From F1-120-MAGs238 sp964484185 (lineage in GTDB: Bacteria > Planctomycetota > Phycisphaerae > Phycisphaerales > UBA1924): a DNA stretch of 64,000 bases. Every line of letters begins with the position of its first letter. Position 1 is the stretch's first letter. Below, piece by piece: positions 17,830-26,054 of the stretch. The stretch is taken from contig CAZAEQ010000008.1 in assembly GCA_964484185.1 (NCBI GenBank), forward strand, positions 75,315 to 139,314, in the 5' to 3' direction. The translations under genes and the position numbers were made by a program. The notes under the pieces are model-generated. The model saw nothing but the letters and a program-made list of their open reading frames with translations, ran no database searches and was not told where the DNA came from.

Positions 17830-19221
17830 ATGCCTAAGACTCCCCAATATCGGATACGAAAAGGCTACTCCCAAGCTCTGGTTACGCTTACAGATTCTCG
17901 CACCAAGAAGCGACGCGATTACTGGCTTGGTGAAGCAAACACCATTGAATCCCGAGAGAAATACCACATTCTGATTGCCGCGTGGGAGAAGTGCGGGCGT
18001 TGCTTCCCAGATACCGCAGGCGCGCTTGCCATGGGACCAATTCGCTCGCGTCCGCTGAGGACTCGAACGAACGACCTTGTGGAAGAACTCGATGGAACGA
18101 TCATCCACCTGATCCGCGCGTATTGGTCCTGGGCAAAGAACTATTACCAGCCCGGAGAGTTCTTGACGGCCAAGGTCGCGCTTCGCATCTTGAAGAAGTT
18201 CTATGGAAGCACGCCGGTGGAGGATTTTGGTCCGCTCAAACTTCGCATCATCCGCGATTCCATGATCCAAGGCGATCCAGAGGGGCCCTATCCGCGCGAA
18301 CCGTGGTCACGCAAATACATCAACCAACAGTGCCGTCGCATTCGCAGCGTGTTCAAGTGGGCGGCGTCGCATGAGTTGGCGGATGTATCGGTCTACCAGT
18401 CGCTGTGTACCGTCGAGCCGCTCAAACTTGGTCGCACCACGGCCCCCGAGGGAAAGCCCGTGGGACCGGTGGCGATCGAAGCCGTCGATGCGATTCGTCC
18501 CTTCATCGGGCGTCAAGTCACGGCGTTGATAGACCTCCAGCTACTGACGGGCGCGCGCGGCGGGGAATTGCTCAAGATTCGTGCGATGGATATCGATACG
18601 ACCAATTCAAGCGGAGTCTGGTCGTACCGCCCGGTCGAACACAAGACTGCCCATCGCGGAAAGAGTCGAGAGATTCTCTTTGGTCCCGAAGCCCAGAAGG
18701 TGCTGGCACCGTTCATGAAGGACCGGCCGCGGAATGCATACCTCTTCAGTCCCAACGAGGCCGTGACGGAGCGCATTGCCAAGCTTCACGGGCAACGTAA
18801 GACGCCCTTGTCGTGCGGGAATAGCCCAGGAACGAACAGGGTGGCCGCGCCGCAATGGGGCGCTGGAGACTACTACACGTCCAATACGTACGCCAGGGCG
18901 ATCGTCCGGGGTTGTGATTTGGCGTTCCCACCTCCGCCGCCCTTGCGGCCAATAAAGCTTGAGAATGGGAAGTTGGAGACACATGCTCAATTCATGGAGC
19001 GGCTGAAACCGGCTCAAAAGGCTGCTTTGCTCGCATGGCAGCGAGAACACCGCTGGCATCCCCACCAGTTGCGCCATACGGCCGCGACCAATATCCGCAA
19101 GAAGTTTGGGCTGGAGGCGGCACAGTTGTTGCTGGGGCATTCGTCGGCCCACGTTACGGATGCGATCTATGCCGAGCGGGATAGTGGGAAGTTGGAGGCG
19201 ATTGCACGGCAGGTGGGATAA
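17830..19221 (+). CDS. Tyrosine-type site-specific integrase of element A
   Basis: A 463-aa phage-type integrase. The N-terminal part has an AP2-like arm-binding look (basic, YRIRKGYSQALVTLTD), the central part is an alpha-helical core-binding domain, and the C-terminal catalytic domain has LTGARGGELL (first Arg, about residue 240), HQLRHTAAT (His-x-x-Arg, about 411), LLGHSSA and the nucleophile Tyr in AIYAERD (about 446). A Pro-rich insert (FPPPPPLRP) lies within the catalytic domain. I start at MPKTPQYRIRK because upstream codons overlap the palindrome region and the added residues look non-coding. Its position next to attL marks it as the integrase for tRNA-Gly. Confidence 0.93.
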   Translation: MPKTPQYRIRKGYSQALVTLTDSRTKKRRDYWLGEANTIESREKYHILIAAWEKCGRCFPDTAGALAMGPIRSRPLRTRTNDLVEELDGTIIHLIRAYWSWAKNYYQPGEFLTAKVALRILKKFYGSTPVEDFGPLKLRIIRDSMIQGDPEGPYPREPWSRKYINQQCRRIRSVFKWAASHELADVSVYQSLCTVEPLKLGRTTAPEGKPVGPVAIEAVDAIRPFIGRQVTALIDLQLLTGARGGELLKIRAMDIDTTNSSGVWSYRPVEHKTAHRGKSREILFGPEAQKVLAPFMKDRPRNAYLFSPNEAVTERIAKLHGQRKTPLSCGNSPGTNRVAAPQWGAGDYYTSNTYARAIVRGCDLAFPPPPPLRPIKLENGKLETHAQFMERLKPAQKAALLAWQREHRWHPHQLRHTAATNIRKKFGLEAAQLLLGHSSAHVTDAIYAERDSGKLEAIARQVG

Positions 19222-19764
19222 GCCTTGTAATGATGTCGAACCCGTAGCCCATAGGGTGAGTGAAAATGGGTGGACGAGAGAAGGTCGAGTGACCTACGAA
19301 CACAGTCATGGACGGGGGTGGAGCCCATCCTGCTTTGCGCTTGGGAGGATTCATGCCTTTGCGGCGGCATCCTCCACATGACACCCTGATCTTCGATCGC
19401 TCGGGTTGTTTGGCCAAGCTTGGCATCACATGGCAGAATGATCGCTGGGTGTTTTAGCGTAGTACCCAACACTTCCTAGAAGGCCATTAACCCCCACCAG
19501 ACCCCCTCGACCACCCCATGTCCGGGCCGCAGACCAGAACTTACCAAGACGGATTTCATACTTAAACAGCGTCTGCAATCTCGATAAATCACCAAAAAAC
19601 AAGGTGTTTTCGATACTTCTCGAAACAGGAGTCTGAAGCCCGCTTTGGCAAGTCCTTGCCATCCGTTGGAACTCGCTGGCACCACCTGTCGGACTTGGCA
19701 GAGGTTGTGGACATGTGACGGAAACGCGCCTAGCGTTTGCTGAACATATTTCGGGGATATACCA
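19222..19764. other. Intergenic region with short dyads, no gene supported
   Basis: These 543 nt have no convincing gene. Short frames on the minus strand (19426-19685) have no good start site and no recognisable domain. A perfect 7-bp inverted repeat with a 2-nt spacer (TGGCAAG TC CTTGCCA) lies at 19646-19661, and a looser one (GTTTTCGA..TCGAAAC) around 19608-19627. They could be control sites for the gene at 19765 or part of a replication or transfer region. Confidence 0.4.
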
Positions 19765-20361
19765 ATGAGTCAGGATTTCGCCTCAGCAATCGCAGCGGTT
19801 CGAGTACAGCTTTCAAAGAAAGAGCAGGAAGTTCGCCACGCAAAGAAGCTAATCAACGATCTTTGCAGGTTGGCTGGCGAGGACGCGCCGTATCCGGATG
19901 CAGAACAAGATGCGGAATCTACGGGGAATATCGGCAATCTTCGCCGTGACGAGTTCTATGGAAAGCCGCTCGCGGGAGCAATACGTGATTACCTCCGAAT
20001 GCGTCGCAACGCAGGCATCGGACCGGCGACGGTCAGCGAGATACACGCGACGCTTACGCAGGGCGGCTTCATATTTGAAACCAAGAACGCCGAGAACGCA
20101 AAACGTGCTCTCTATATCTCACTCGGAAAGAATGCCACAGTGTTCCACAAACTACCCGGAGGAGACGGAGATTCGGCGGCGGTGTTCGGTTTGAAAGAGT
20201 GGTATCCAAACGCGAGATCGGATGCGGACACGAAGCCGAAGGGGAAGCCGAAGAAACGAGTTCACGCCAAGAACAAGGCAGTAGGAAGCAAATCGCCCAC
20301 TCCACCCAAAGTAATGAATAGCAAGGAAAGTAATTCCCCAAAACCAGACCAGGCGCAGTGA
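19765..20361 (+). CDS. Winged-helix-like (HARE-HTH-like) protein with basic tail
   Basis: A 198-aa protein. Residues 1-40 are a helical or coiled-coil segment. Residues about 68-135 resemble a small winged-helix module (YGKPLAGAIRDYLRM...TVSEIHATLTQGGF...ALYISLGKN), reminiscent of the HARE-HTH protein at 28562-29020. The C-terminal 45 residues are Lys/Pro/Ser-rich and probably disordered. It may bind DNA, but this is inferred from fold resemblance only. It stands alone between a 543-nt spacer and the tRNA at 20513. Confidence 0.68.
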   Translation: MSQDFASAIAAVRVQLSKKEQEVRHAKKLINDLCRLAGEDAPYPDAEQDAESTGNIGNLRRDEFYGKPLAGAIRDYLRMRRNAGIGPATVSEIHATLTQGGFIFETKNAENAKRALYISLGKNATVFHKLPGGDGDSAAVFGLKEWYPNARSDADTKPKGKPKKRVHAKNKAVGSKSPTPPKVMNSKESNSPKPDQAQ

Positions 20362-20512
20362 GCGATGATCAGAAAGAGGTGCCAATGACCACAACAAGTA
20401 AAGGGCTGGCTCAGCAGCCCCAAAAAAGCACAACCCTACCCCCGTCAACTTGAACGGCGATGAGGATGGGATTGTGGCCTGAGACACGCCGAAAGGCGGT
20501 AACTCAAATGCG

Positions 20513-20596
20513 CCTCACGTGGCGAAACCGGTAAACGCATCCGCTTTGAAAGCGGATTCCTGCCCAGGATTGCGGGTTCAATTCCCGCCGTGAGGA
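20513..20596 (+). tRNA. Class II tRNA with leucine-type body and UGA anticodon (serine codon UCA)
   Basis: The cloverleaf is complete: acceptor CCTCACG / CGTGAGG (7 of 7), T8 G9, D arm GCG / CGC with an 11-nt loop AAACCGGTAAA, anticodon stem TCCGC / GCGGA with loop TTTGAAA (anticodon TGA), a 15-nt variable region forming TCCT GCCC AGGA, T arm GCGGG TTCAATT CCCGC, discriminator A73, no encoded CCA. The 3-bp D stem, 11-nt D loop with GGTA, 15-nt variable arm and A73 match bacterial tRNA-Leu; tRNA-Ser normally has G73 and a different D arm. The anticodon nevertheless reads the serine codon UCA. Whether it is charged with Leu, Ser or nothing cannot be told. Confidence 0.85.
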
Positions 20597-20632
20597 ATAT
20601 CAATTGTAGACAGTATCCCTGCGAAAAAGAAA

Positions 20633-20654
20633 CGCCCCGCTTTGCAGCAGGGCG
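20633..20654 (-). terminator. Hairpin with a T-run on the minus strand
   Basis: CGCCCCGC / GCAGGGCG (8 bp, one mismatch) with loop TTTGCA, preceded on the plus strand by GAAAAAGAAA, so on the minus strand the stem is followed by TTTCTTTTTC. It may block antisense transcription into the tRNA. A second hairpin (CGGAGAT gct ATCTCCG) follows at about 20661-20677. Confidence 0.5.
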
Positions 20655-20713
20655 TCGGTCCGGAGATGCTATCTCCGGGGATGTACAGATTGTTCTGCCG
20701 GGAATAATACACT

Positions 20714-21445
20714 ATGAATGTCGGCCAATCAACCCAAGCTGCTCCAAAGAACGCAACTCCTTTGCGAGTAATTGCATACATCGACGGGTATAACCTGTAT
20801 TACGGCATCCGGGAAGCCGATCTTCGCCACCTTTTGTGGCTTGATATAACCAAAATGGTCACTTCCGTGTTGAAGGACCATCAAGAGTTAGTAGCTACTA
20901 AATACTTTACTTCTCGCGCTTCACGCCCTCCTGAAACGGTCAAAAGGCAGACGACCTATCTAGAGGCTCTTCAGACTCTTTCGGATGTCGTGGTTATCGA
21001 GGGGCGACACGACGGGGAACAAGAACTCTGCGATCACTGTGGCACGCCCTCAATCTACAACAACGAGAAAATGACAGACGTAAACATCGCGGTTGAAATC
21101 CTCAAAGATGCCTACGCAGACAGATTTGATACCGCGCTACTGGTGACCGCCGACAGCGACCAGGTTCCAACGATTCGCGCAATTAGGCAGCTGTGGGGAA
21201 AAACCAAGAAAGTCATTTGCGTGTTTCCACCAAACCGAATTTCCAATCAGTTGAAGTCGGAATCGAACGGTTACACATACATCACTGAAAATACTTTGAG
21301 GCAGTGCCAACTGCCGGAGATTGTGAAGAAGTCCTCCAGCATTTTGCTCGCTCGTCCTGAGAAATGGCAACCCAAGGAGGCAGATCCTCTCAAGCTCCCG
21401 CCCGGTATTCCTCCACCGCCAACAGTTTCCCCTCATTCAGCTTGA
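20714..21445 (+). CDS. NYN (PIN-like) domain ribonuclease
   Basis: A 243-aa protein with the metal-dependent RNase fold of the NYN family. AYIDGYNLYYG gives the first acidic residue (Asp 24), KMTDVNIAVEIL the second (Asp 122), and LLVTADSDQ the last pair (Asp 147, Asp 149). A CDHC pair at 106-109 with nearby residues may bind zinc. NYN proteins cleave RNA in tRNA/rRNA processing or toxin-like settings. The gene starts 118 nt after the unusual tRNA on the same strand and is followed at 20 nt by an unknown gene, so the three may form a unit. The function is inferred from fold and the acidic residues. Confidence 0.85.
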   Translation: MNVGQSTQAAPKNATPLRVIAYIDGYNLYYGIREADLRHLLWLDITKMVTSVLKDHQELVATKYFTSRASRPPETVKRQTTYLEALQTLSDVVVIEGRHDGEQELCDHCGTPSIYNNEKMTDVNIAVEILKDAYADRFDTALLVTADSDQVPTIRAIRQLWGKTKKVICVFPPNRISNQLKSESNGYTYITENTLRQCQLPEIVKKSSSILLARPEKWQPKEADPLKLPPGIPPPPTVSPHSA

Positions 21446-21465
21446 TAAGGCGAAAGGTGTTGAGC

Positions 21466-22269
21466 ATGTCTGATGTCCTCGACTCCCACAACCCAGAGCG
21501 ACCCGACTACGCCGCGACAGTCGATAAAATCAAACAGGCAATTTTGGATCGGCTGATCAACGCGCACAAGACCTTTTCAGAGCCAATTCGTGCGCTGTCG
21601 GGAAACGAGTTACGAGTCGCGTTGAGGCTTCACAATGATCTGACGACAGTTTTGGAGCGGGTAATCGAATTGCAGGCGATAGCCGATGTGATAGATCGCA
21701 TGCTCGAACGCGATCCGAAAGATGCGGACGCCAAGCAGTTGCAGGATGAAAAAACTCTTCTCTCAAGCATGCTCTTTCTGTCAGAAGCTAGCTTCATGCC
21801 GTTCTTGAAATTGACCGCACATGAACGTGGACTTGACCCAAGCCCCTATGTGCGTTGCTACGAGAACCTGAATGTGACAACACGGGCAGACGCCGTTGCT
21901 CTTACCGAACGATTGAAATTGATGTCGTACTCGGACAAGGAGCTGAGCATTGCAGAAACAAGTTCGCCGTCCGCGCCCAGTTCCAGTGCGGTAGATGCAC
22001 TTGACGTGAGAGACCTGGCGATTCTCAAGTTCCTGAATCAGACCCCATCAATTCGCCGACTGATTTCCGAGATTATTCCCAAGGATGGACCCCAAAATCG
22101 TGGAGCGATTACTAATCGACTAAAGAGACTCTCCAAGCGAACTCCGCCATTGGTGGACTACCCAAAGATGCAAGCCGAAGGTGTGGCGATCCTTCCCGCT
22201 GGTATCGCGATCCTGAAACGAGCACAGGCAGAGGCCACCGCTCAGCATACAAAGACCGCGCACAGCTAG
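21466..22269 (+). CDS. Unknown protein downstream of the NYN RNase
   Basis: A 267-aa protein starting at ATG (MSDVLDSHNP); a longer reading would overlap the NYN gene. Mostly helical: residues about 35-140 form long amphipathic helices (ELRVALRLHNDLTTVLERVIELQAIADVI), and the C-terminal 70 residues contain a segment that could be a winged helix (LAILKFLNQTPSIRRLISEI...RGAITNRLKRLSKR). I do not recognise the family. The 20-nt gap suggests co-transcription with the NYN gene and possibly a regulatory role for it. Confidence 0.7.
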   Translation: MSDVLDSHNPERPDYAATVDKIKQAILDRLINAHKTFSEPIRALSGNELRVALRLHNDLTTVLERVIELQAIADVIDRMLERDPKDADAKQLQDEKTLLSSMLFLSEASFMPFLKLTAHERGLDPSPYVRCYENLNVTTRADAVALTERLKLMSYSDKELSIAETSSPSAPSSSAVDALDVRDLAILKFLNQTPSIRRLISEIIPKDGPQNRGAITNRLKRLSKRTPPLVDYPKMQAEGVAILPAGIAILKRAQAEATAQHTKTAHS

Positions 22270-22316
22270 CGCACTAGGTATACACGCTATTTCGAGACTT
22301 GCCCTTTTGTTTGGGC

Positions 22317-22523
22317 ATGTTTCACGAAGAGAAAAAAACACTCATCCTCGGGGCTATGGCCCGTCGCCTGCGCGTTACCAGTACCTGGCTGCGAGCAGAG
22401 GCCGAGGCCGGTCGAATCCCGCATCTTCGTGCGGGAAGCACGCTTCTGTTTGACCCGCAAGCCGTTGAACGAATCGTTCTAGAGCGCCTCCGCGCTGCCG
22501 AAGCGGAGGTGGCTCGTGGCTGA
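22317..22523 (+). CDS. Small HTH (MerR/excisionase-like) protein
   Basis: A 68-aa protein with a helix-turn-helix of the HTH_17/excisionase type: LGAMARRLRVTSTWLRAEAEAGRIPHLRAGSTLLFDPQAVE. Element B carries a similar protein at 58688-58873 (LPAAWLKREADAGRLPCIRAGRR). Such proteins direct integrase in excision or regulate the replication operon. It overlaps the next gene by 8 nt, so translation is coupled. The ATG at 22317 is chosen; a TTG at 22299 is possible. Confidence 0.75.
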   Translation: MFHEEKKTLILGAMARRLRVTSTWLRAEAEAGRIPHLRAGSTLLFDPQAVERIVLERLRAAEAEVARG

Positions 22524-22923
22524 TTTGCCCACCACTTTTGTCAATCCTTCCGACTACATTGGGCTCGGCCAAGCAGCTCGACTCATTCCCGGCAACCCGT
22601 CCGCAAACTGCGTCTGGCGTTGGTGCCGTAAAGGTGTGAAGTCCCGCGATGGCACACGTATTCACCTGCAGCACGCTCGATGGGGCGCGAAGGTAATGAC
22701 CCGGCCAGAGTGGGTGATGGCGTTCGGCGCAGCGCTTGCCGCCGCCGACCAAAAGTTTTTTACGGCCCGCGATTCGGCAGGCGAGAACCTCCCAGCACGC
22801 GATCCATCGTTTGCAACCAACGGGCGGAAAGCACAGCGGGCTGCACGCATTGCCGCGCGCCGCTCAGCTGCTTCCAAATCTGTCAATGACGCTTACCGCG
22901 ACCTCGAAGTGGAGGGCATCTGA
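22516..22923 (+). CDS. DUF1580-like DNA-binding protein of the replication operon
   Basis: A 135-aa protein. Residues about 14-75 (IGLGQAARLIPG...VWRWCRKGVKSRDGTRIHL...MTRPEWVMAF) match the layout of DUF1580, a planctomycete HTH-like family common in integrated elements. The C-terminal half is basic and Ala/Arg-rich. Its stop overlaps the start of the replication ATPase gene (TGATG). It probably acts with that ATPase at an origin or as an operon regulator; this is inferred from position. Confidence 0.68.
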   Translation: MADLPTTFVNPSDYIGLGQAARLIPGNPSANCVWRWCRKGVKSRDGTRIHLQHARWGAKVMTRPEWVMAFGAALAAADQKFFTARDSAGENLPARDPSFATNGRKAQRAARIAARRSAASKSVNDAYRDLEVEGI

Positions 22924-24638
22924 TGAGTTCCTACGCCAAACGCATTCAGGCGCTCGGTGCTCAGGAGCTTCCGTTTTGCATCGAATCCGAAAAGCAACTC
23001 ATCGGATGCGCTCTGCTTGGGCCGGAGAACATCCCGACGATTCTCCAGTTCGTCACTGCCGACGATTTCTACGACACAAACAACCAGCAGGCCTTTCGCG
23101 CTCTCTGCACCGTTCACGCCAACGTTGGAACCGTTGACTCCGTTTTGTTGTATGAAGAACTGTCGAGGGACGCTCAGTTTGACAGGCAGATGTACAGCGT
23201 CGGTTACTTTGATGATCTAAAGGGCGTGGCGGCGAGCGCAGTGGTTTTCAGGTTCCACGCCCGGAATATCGCAGAAGCCGCGCGACTTCGGAGGATCATC
23301 GACTCGTGCTGCGACACCGCATTTCGAGCCCTTGGCCGTCAAACAGACTCAACGACACTCCTCTCGGAGCATCAAGGTCAAGTAAACTCGATCTTGGCAC
23401 AGAAGTGCGAGCGTGCGGGTGCGGCCCACGGCGACCCGGTACTCATTCGCATGTCAGACGTAACGCCACGAAAGACACAATGGCTGTGGCCGGGACGTAT
23501 CTCACAGAACTCAATCAGCCTCATATCCGGTCGCCCAGGCGACGGGAAGTCCATGGTCACCATGGATGCAGCGGCAACGGTTTCGACCGGAAGGAACTGG
23601 CCGGACGGTTCTCCATGCCCTCAGGGTTCCGTAATTCTGCTCGCGGGCGAAGACCATCCGGAAGAGACGATTTGCCCGCGACTCATTGCGCACGGTGCCG
23701 ACCTCACCAAAATCCATCTCTTGGTAGGTTCGGTGCGAATCGATTCAAAGGGCGAACAGTCTGAGGTCCTGTTCAATCTCGGTGATGTCAAACTGCTAGA
23801 GGCGACGCTTGAAAAGCACCCCGATGTCAAGTTCATCATCATCGACCCCATTGGCAGTTTCATCGGCGGCGCGGTAGACACCGACAAGGACAACAAAGTC
23901 CGCGCTGTCTTGGCCCCCCTCGCCAAACTTGCGAGAGAGAAAGGTGTCGCGATCCTCATGGTTGCGCACACGCGGAAGGGCTCTGCGACCTACGCCGACG
24001 ACATGGTGATGGGTTCACGAGCCTTCACCGGCATCGCTCGCTCCGTTCTGCATCTGATGGTTCATCCCGCTGACAAAGAACGCCGTGTCCTCTTACCGGG
24101 CAAGTGCAACTTGGGCAAGCCCGCGCCGGGAATGGGATTCTCCATCAAAGGCGATCCCGCGAGAATCGAATGGGAGCCTGATCCCGTCGTTTTGAATGCC
24201 GATGACGTGCTTGCATCCCAGAGCGGGAGCGATCCAAAGTCGCCCACCGAATTGGACAGGGCAACTGACTGGTTGGCGGACCTTCTGGCATCTGGCAGCC
24301 TCTCCGCGAAGGCGATCGAAGAAGCGGCTAAGACAGCCGGATTTTCATGGCCCACCATCAAACGCGCCAAGGAAGCACTCGAGATCAAGCCCAAGAAGAG
24401 CGGGTTGAATGGGCCATGGATGTGGTCGCTTCCGGGACTCTCTGAAGATGTTCAACTGCCAGAAAGCCTCATCGAAGATGCTCATGCATTGGAATTTGAG
24501 CACCTTCGGGAGAAACAAGCGGAAAACACCGAGAATCCCTCGAAGATGCTCAATTGCGCAGGCATGAGCACCTTCGAAGGCGATGAGCCCCTTGGAGTGC
24601 CCGGTCCTTACGACGAGGAGGGGCCCTCAGGCTCATGA
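22923..24638 (+). CDS. Replicative ATPase: DnaB N-terminal domain fused to RepA-like RecA-fold core
   Basis: A 571-aa protein. Residues about 12-130 match the DnaB helicase N-terminal domain (SEKQLIGCALLGPENIPTIL, DDFYDTNNQQAF). Residues about 180-400 are a RepA/AAA_25-type RecA-fold ATPase with Walker A GRPGDGKS, LLAGEDHPEETI, IIIDPIGSFI (Walker B) and ILMVAHTRKGS. A C-terminal region contains a likely HTH (ATDWLADLLASGSLSAKAIEEAAKTAGFSW is the start of it). The core is clearly homologous to element B's protein at 56719-58419, which has a Toprim domain instead of DnaB-N. Probable role: unwinding or loading at the element's origin. Confidence 0.85.
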   Translation: MSSYAKRIQALGAQELPFCIESEKQLIGCALLGPENIPTILQFVTADDFYDTNNQQAFRALCTVHANVGTVDSVLLYEELSRDAQFDRQMYSVGYFDDLKGVAASAVVFRFHARNIAEAARLRRIIDSCCDTAFRALGRQTDSTTLLSEHQGQVNSILAQKCERAGAAHGDPVLIRMSDVTPRKTQWLWPGRISQNSISLISGRPGDGKSMVTMDAAATVSTGRNWPDGSPCPQGSVILLAGEDHPEETICPRLIAHGADLTKIHLLVGSVRIDSKGEQSEVLFNLGDVKLLEATLEKHPDVKFIIIDPIGSFIGGAVDTDKDNKVRAVLAPLAKLAREKGVAILMVAHTRKGSATYADDMVMGSRAFTGIARSVLHLMVHPADKERRVLLPGKCNLGKPAPGMGFSIKGDPARIEWEPDPVVLNADDVLASQSGSDPKSPTELDRATDWLADLLASGSLSAKAIEEAAKTAGFSWPTIKRAKEALEIKPKKSGLNGPWMWSLPGLSEDVQLPESLIEDAHALEFEHLREKQAENTENPSKMLNCAGMSTFEGDEPLGVPGPYDEEGPSGS

Positions 24639-24727
24639 CTCACCTCCAAACCCAGCTCCAACGCATTCCCGCAATCACCCCCTGCGCCGTCGTGGCGCGC
24701 ACACAGAAAGGTCCACATGAACGTTGA
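24635..24727 (+). CDS. Possible 30-aa small protein bridging two genes
   Basis: An ATG overlapping the stop of the replication ATPase gene (ATGA) opens a 30-codon frame (MTHLQTQLQRIPAITPCAVV...) that ends inside the start of the ParB-methyltransferase gene. The tight overlaps at both ends look like translational coupling. It could be a leader peptide or chance; I see no homology. Confidence 0.28.
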   Translation: MTHLQTQLQRIPAITPCAVVARTQKGPHER

Positions 24728-26051
24728 ATTCCGCTCCATTGAATCGATTTTTCCTTACCCCAATAACCCCCGCAGTAATGACAGCGCCGTGGATGCCGTC
24801 GCCAAGTCCATCGCCGAGTTTGGCTGGCGGCAACCCATTGTCGTTGACGGCGACAGCGTCATCATCTGTGGTCACACGCGATTGAAAGCTGCCCAGAAGC
24901 TTGGCGAGACGCAGGTCCCGGTGCATGTCGCCGAGGGACTGACACCAACGCAGGTGCAGGCTCTGCGAATTGCAGACAACCAAATCGCCTCAATCTCAAC
25001 CTTCGACAATGACCTTCTTAGTGTCGAACTCCTCGCACTCCAAGCAGCGGATTTTGACCTGAGCATCTTGGGCTGGGATACGGAAGACCTCAACGCCCTA
25101 TTGGCCCCAGAAGGCACCGAGGGGTTGGTAGACGAGGACTCCGTTCCTGGCGCGCCTGACGCCGCCACGACGCGTCCGGGCGACCTTTGGGTATTGGGGA
25201 ACCACCGGCTTCTCTGTGGCGACTCGGCCAATCCTCGGGATGTGGATCGGTTGCTTGGTCGCGAGAAAATACACCTAATAAACACAGACCCGCCCTACGG
25301 CGTAAAAGTAGAGCCGCGTTCAAACAATGCGATCGTCGCCGGTCTGTCATCGTTCCCATTGGCGGACAAGGCCAATGCAGATCAGCACGACCAGCAGCGC
25401 GCGGACATCGGTCGCTATCCAGAGAAAGGCAAAGCGACGCACAAGCAGTTGCGAGCCAAGGACCGGCCTCTTGTCAACGACTTCCTCAGCGATGAGGCGT
25501 TCGACATCCTCCTCGAAGGCTGGTTCGGCAACATCGCTCGCGTACTCATGCCGGGCGGGACATTTTATATTTGGGGCGGCTATGCGAACTGCGGCAACTA
25601 CCCACCGGTCTTGAAGAAGCACGGCTTGTATTTTGCGCAGGCGATCATCTGGAATAAATGTCATCCCGTCCTCACCCGCAAGGACTTCATGGGCGCCCAC
25701 GAGTGGTGCTTCTACGGCTGGCGCGAGGGCGCTGGCCATCGTTACTTTGGTCCCAACAACGCGACTGACCTGTGGGAAGTGAAGAAAGTAAATCCGCAAA
25801 GTATGGTCCACCTCACGGAGAAACCGGTGGAGTTGGCCCGCCTCGCCATCGAGTACTCATCTCGCCCCGGTGAAAACGTCCTGGACCTCTTTGGCGGCAG
25901 CGGCTCAACGCTCATCGCGTGTGAGACCACTGGCCGCAATGCGTTCTTGATGGAGATCGACGAGCTGTATTGCGATGTCATCGTTAAGCGCTGGGAGCAG
26001 TTCACCGGCAAGAAAGCAATCTGCACCCACGCGGACACACCTGCGACCTAA
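24717..26051 (+). CDS. ParB-domain DNA methyltransferase (beta-class N4-C/N6-A)
   Basis: A 444-aa phage-type protein. Residues about 5-90 are a ParB/Srx-like domain (SIFPYPNNPRSND, DGDSVIICGHTRLKAAQKLG, ALRIADNQIA). From about 150 on comes an amino-methyltransferase with DPPYG (catalytic, about residue 190) preceding LDLFGGSGSTLIACE (SAM binding, about 390), the motif order of the beta class. This fusion is frequent in prophages and satellites, where it modifies element DNA. It starts 10 nt before the end of the small ORF and ends 4 nt before the terminase gene. Confidence 0.92.
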   Translation: MNVEFRSIESIFPYPNNPRSNDSAVDAVAKSIAEFGWRQPIVVDGDSVIICGHTRLKAAQKLGETQVPVHVAEGLTPTQVQALRIADNQIASISTFDNDLLSVELLALQAADFDLSILGWDTEDLNALLAPEGTEGLVDEDSVPGAPDAATTRPGDLWVLGNHRLLCGDSANPRDVDRLLGREKIHLINTDPPYGVKVEPRSNNAIVAGLSSFPLADKANADQHDQQRADIGRYPEKGKATHKQLRAKDRPLVNDFLSDEAFDILLEGWFGNIARVLMPGGTFYIWGGYANCGNYPPVLKKHGLYFAQAIIWNKCHPVLTRKDFMGAHEWCFYGWREGAGHRYFGPNNATDLWEVKKVNPQSMVHLTEKPVELARLAIEYSSRPGENVLDLFGGSGSTLIACETTGRNAFLMEIDELYCDVIVKRWEQFTGKKAICTHADTPAT

Positions 26052-26054
26052 CTC

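Noticed and set aside
20403..20427. Terminator after the winged-helix gene
   Set aside because: GGGCTG/CAGCCC hairpin is followed by an A-run, not a T-run, on the plus strand, so it is not a convincing terminator for that gene.
20513..20596. UGA stop-codon suppressor tRNA
   Set aside because: Anticodon 5'-UGA-3' pairs with codon UCA, not the stop UGA; a UGA suppressor would need anticodon UCA.
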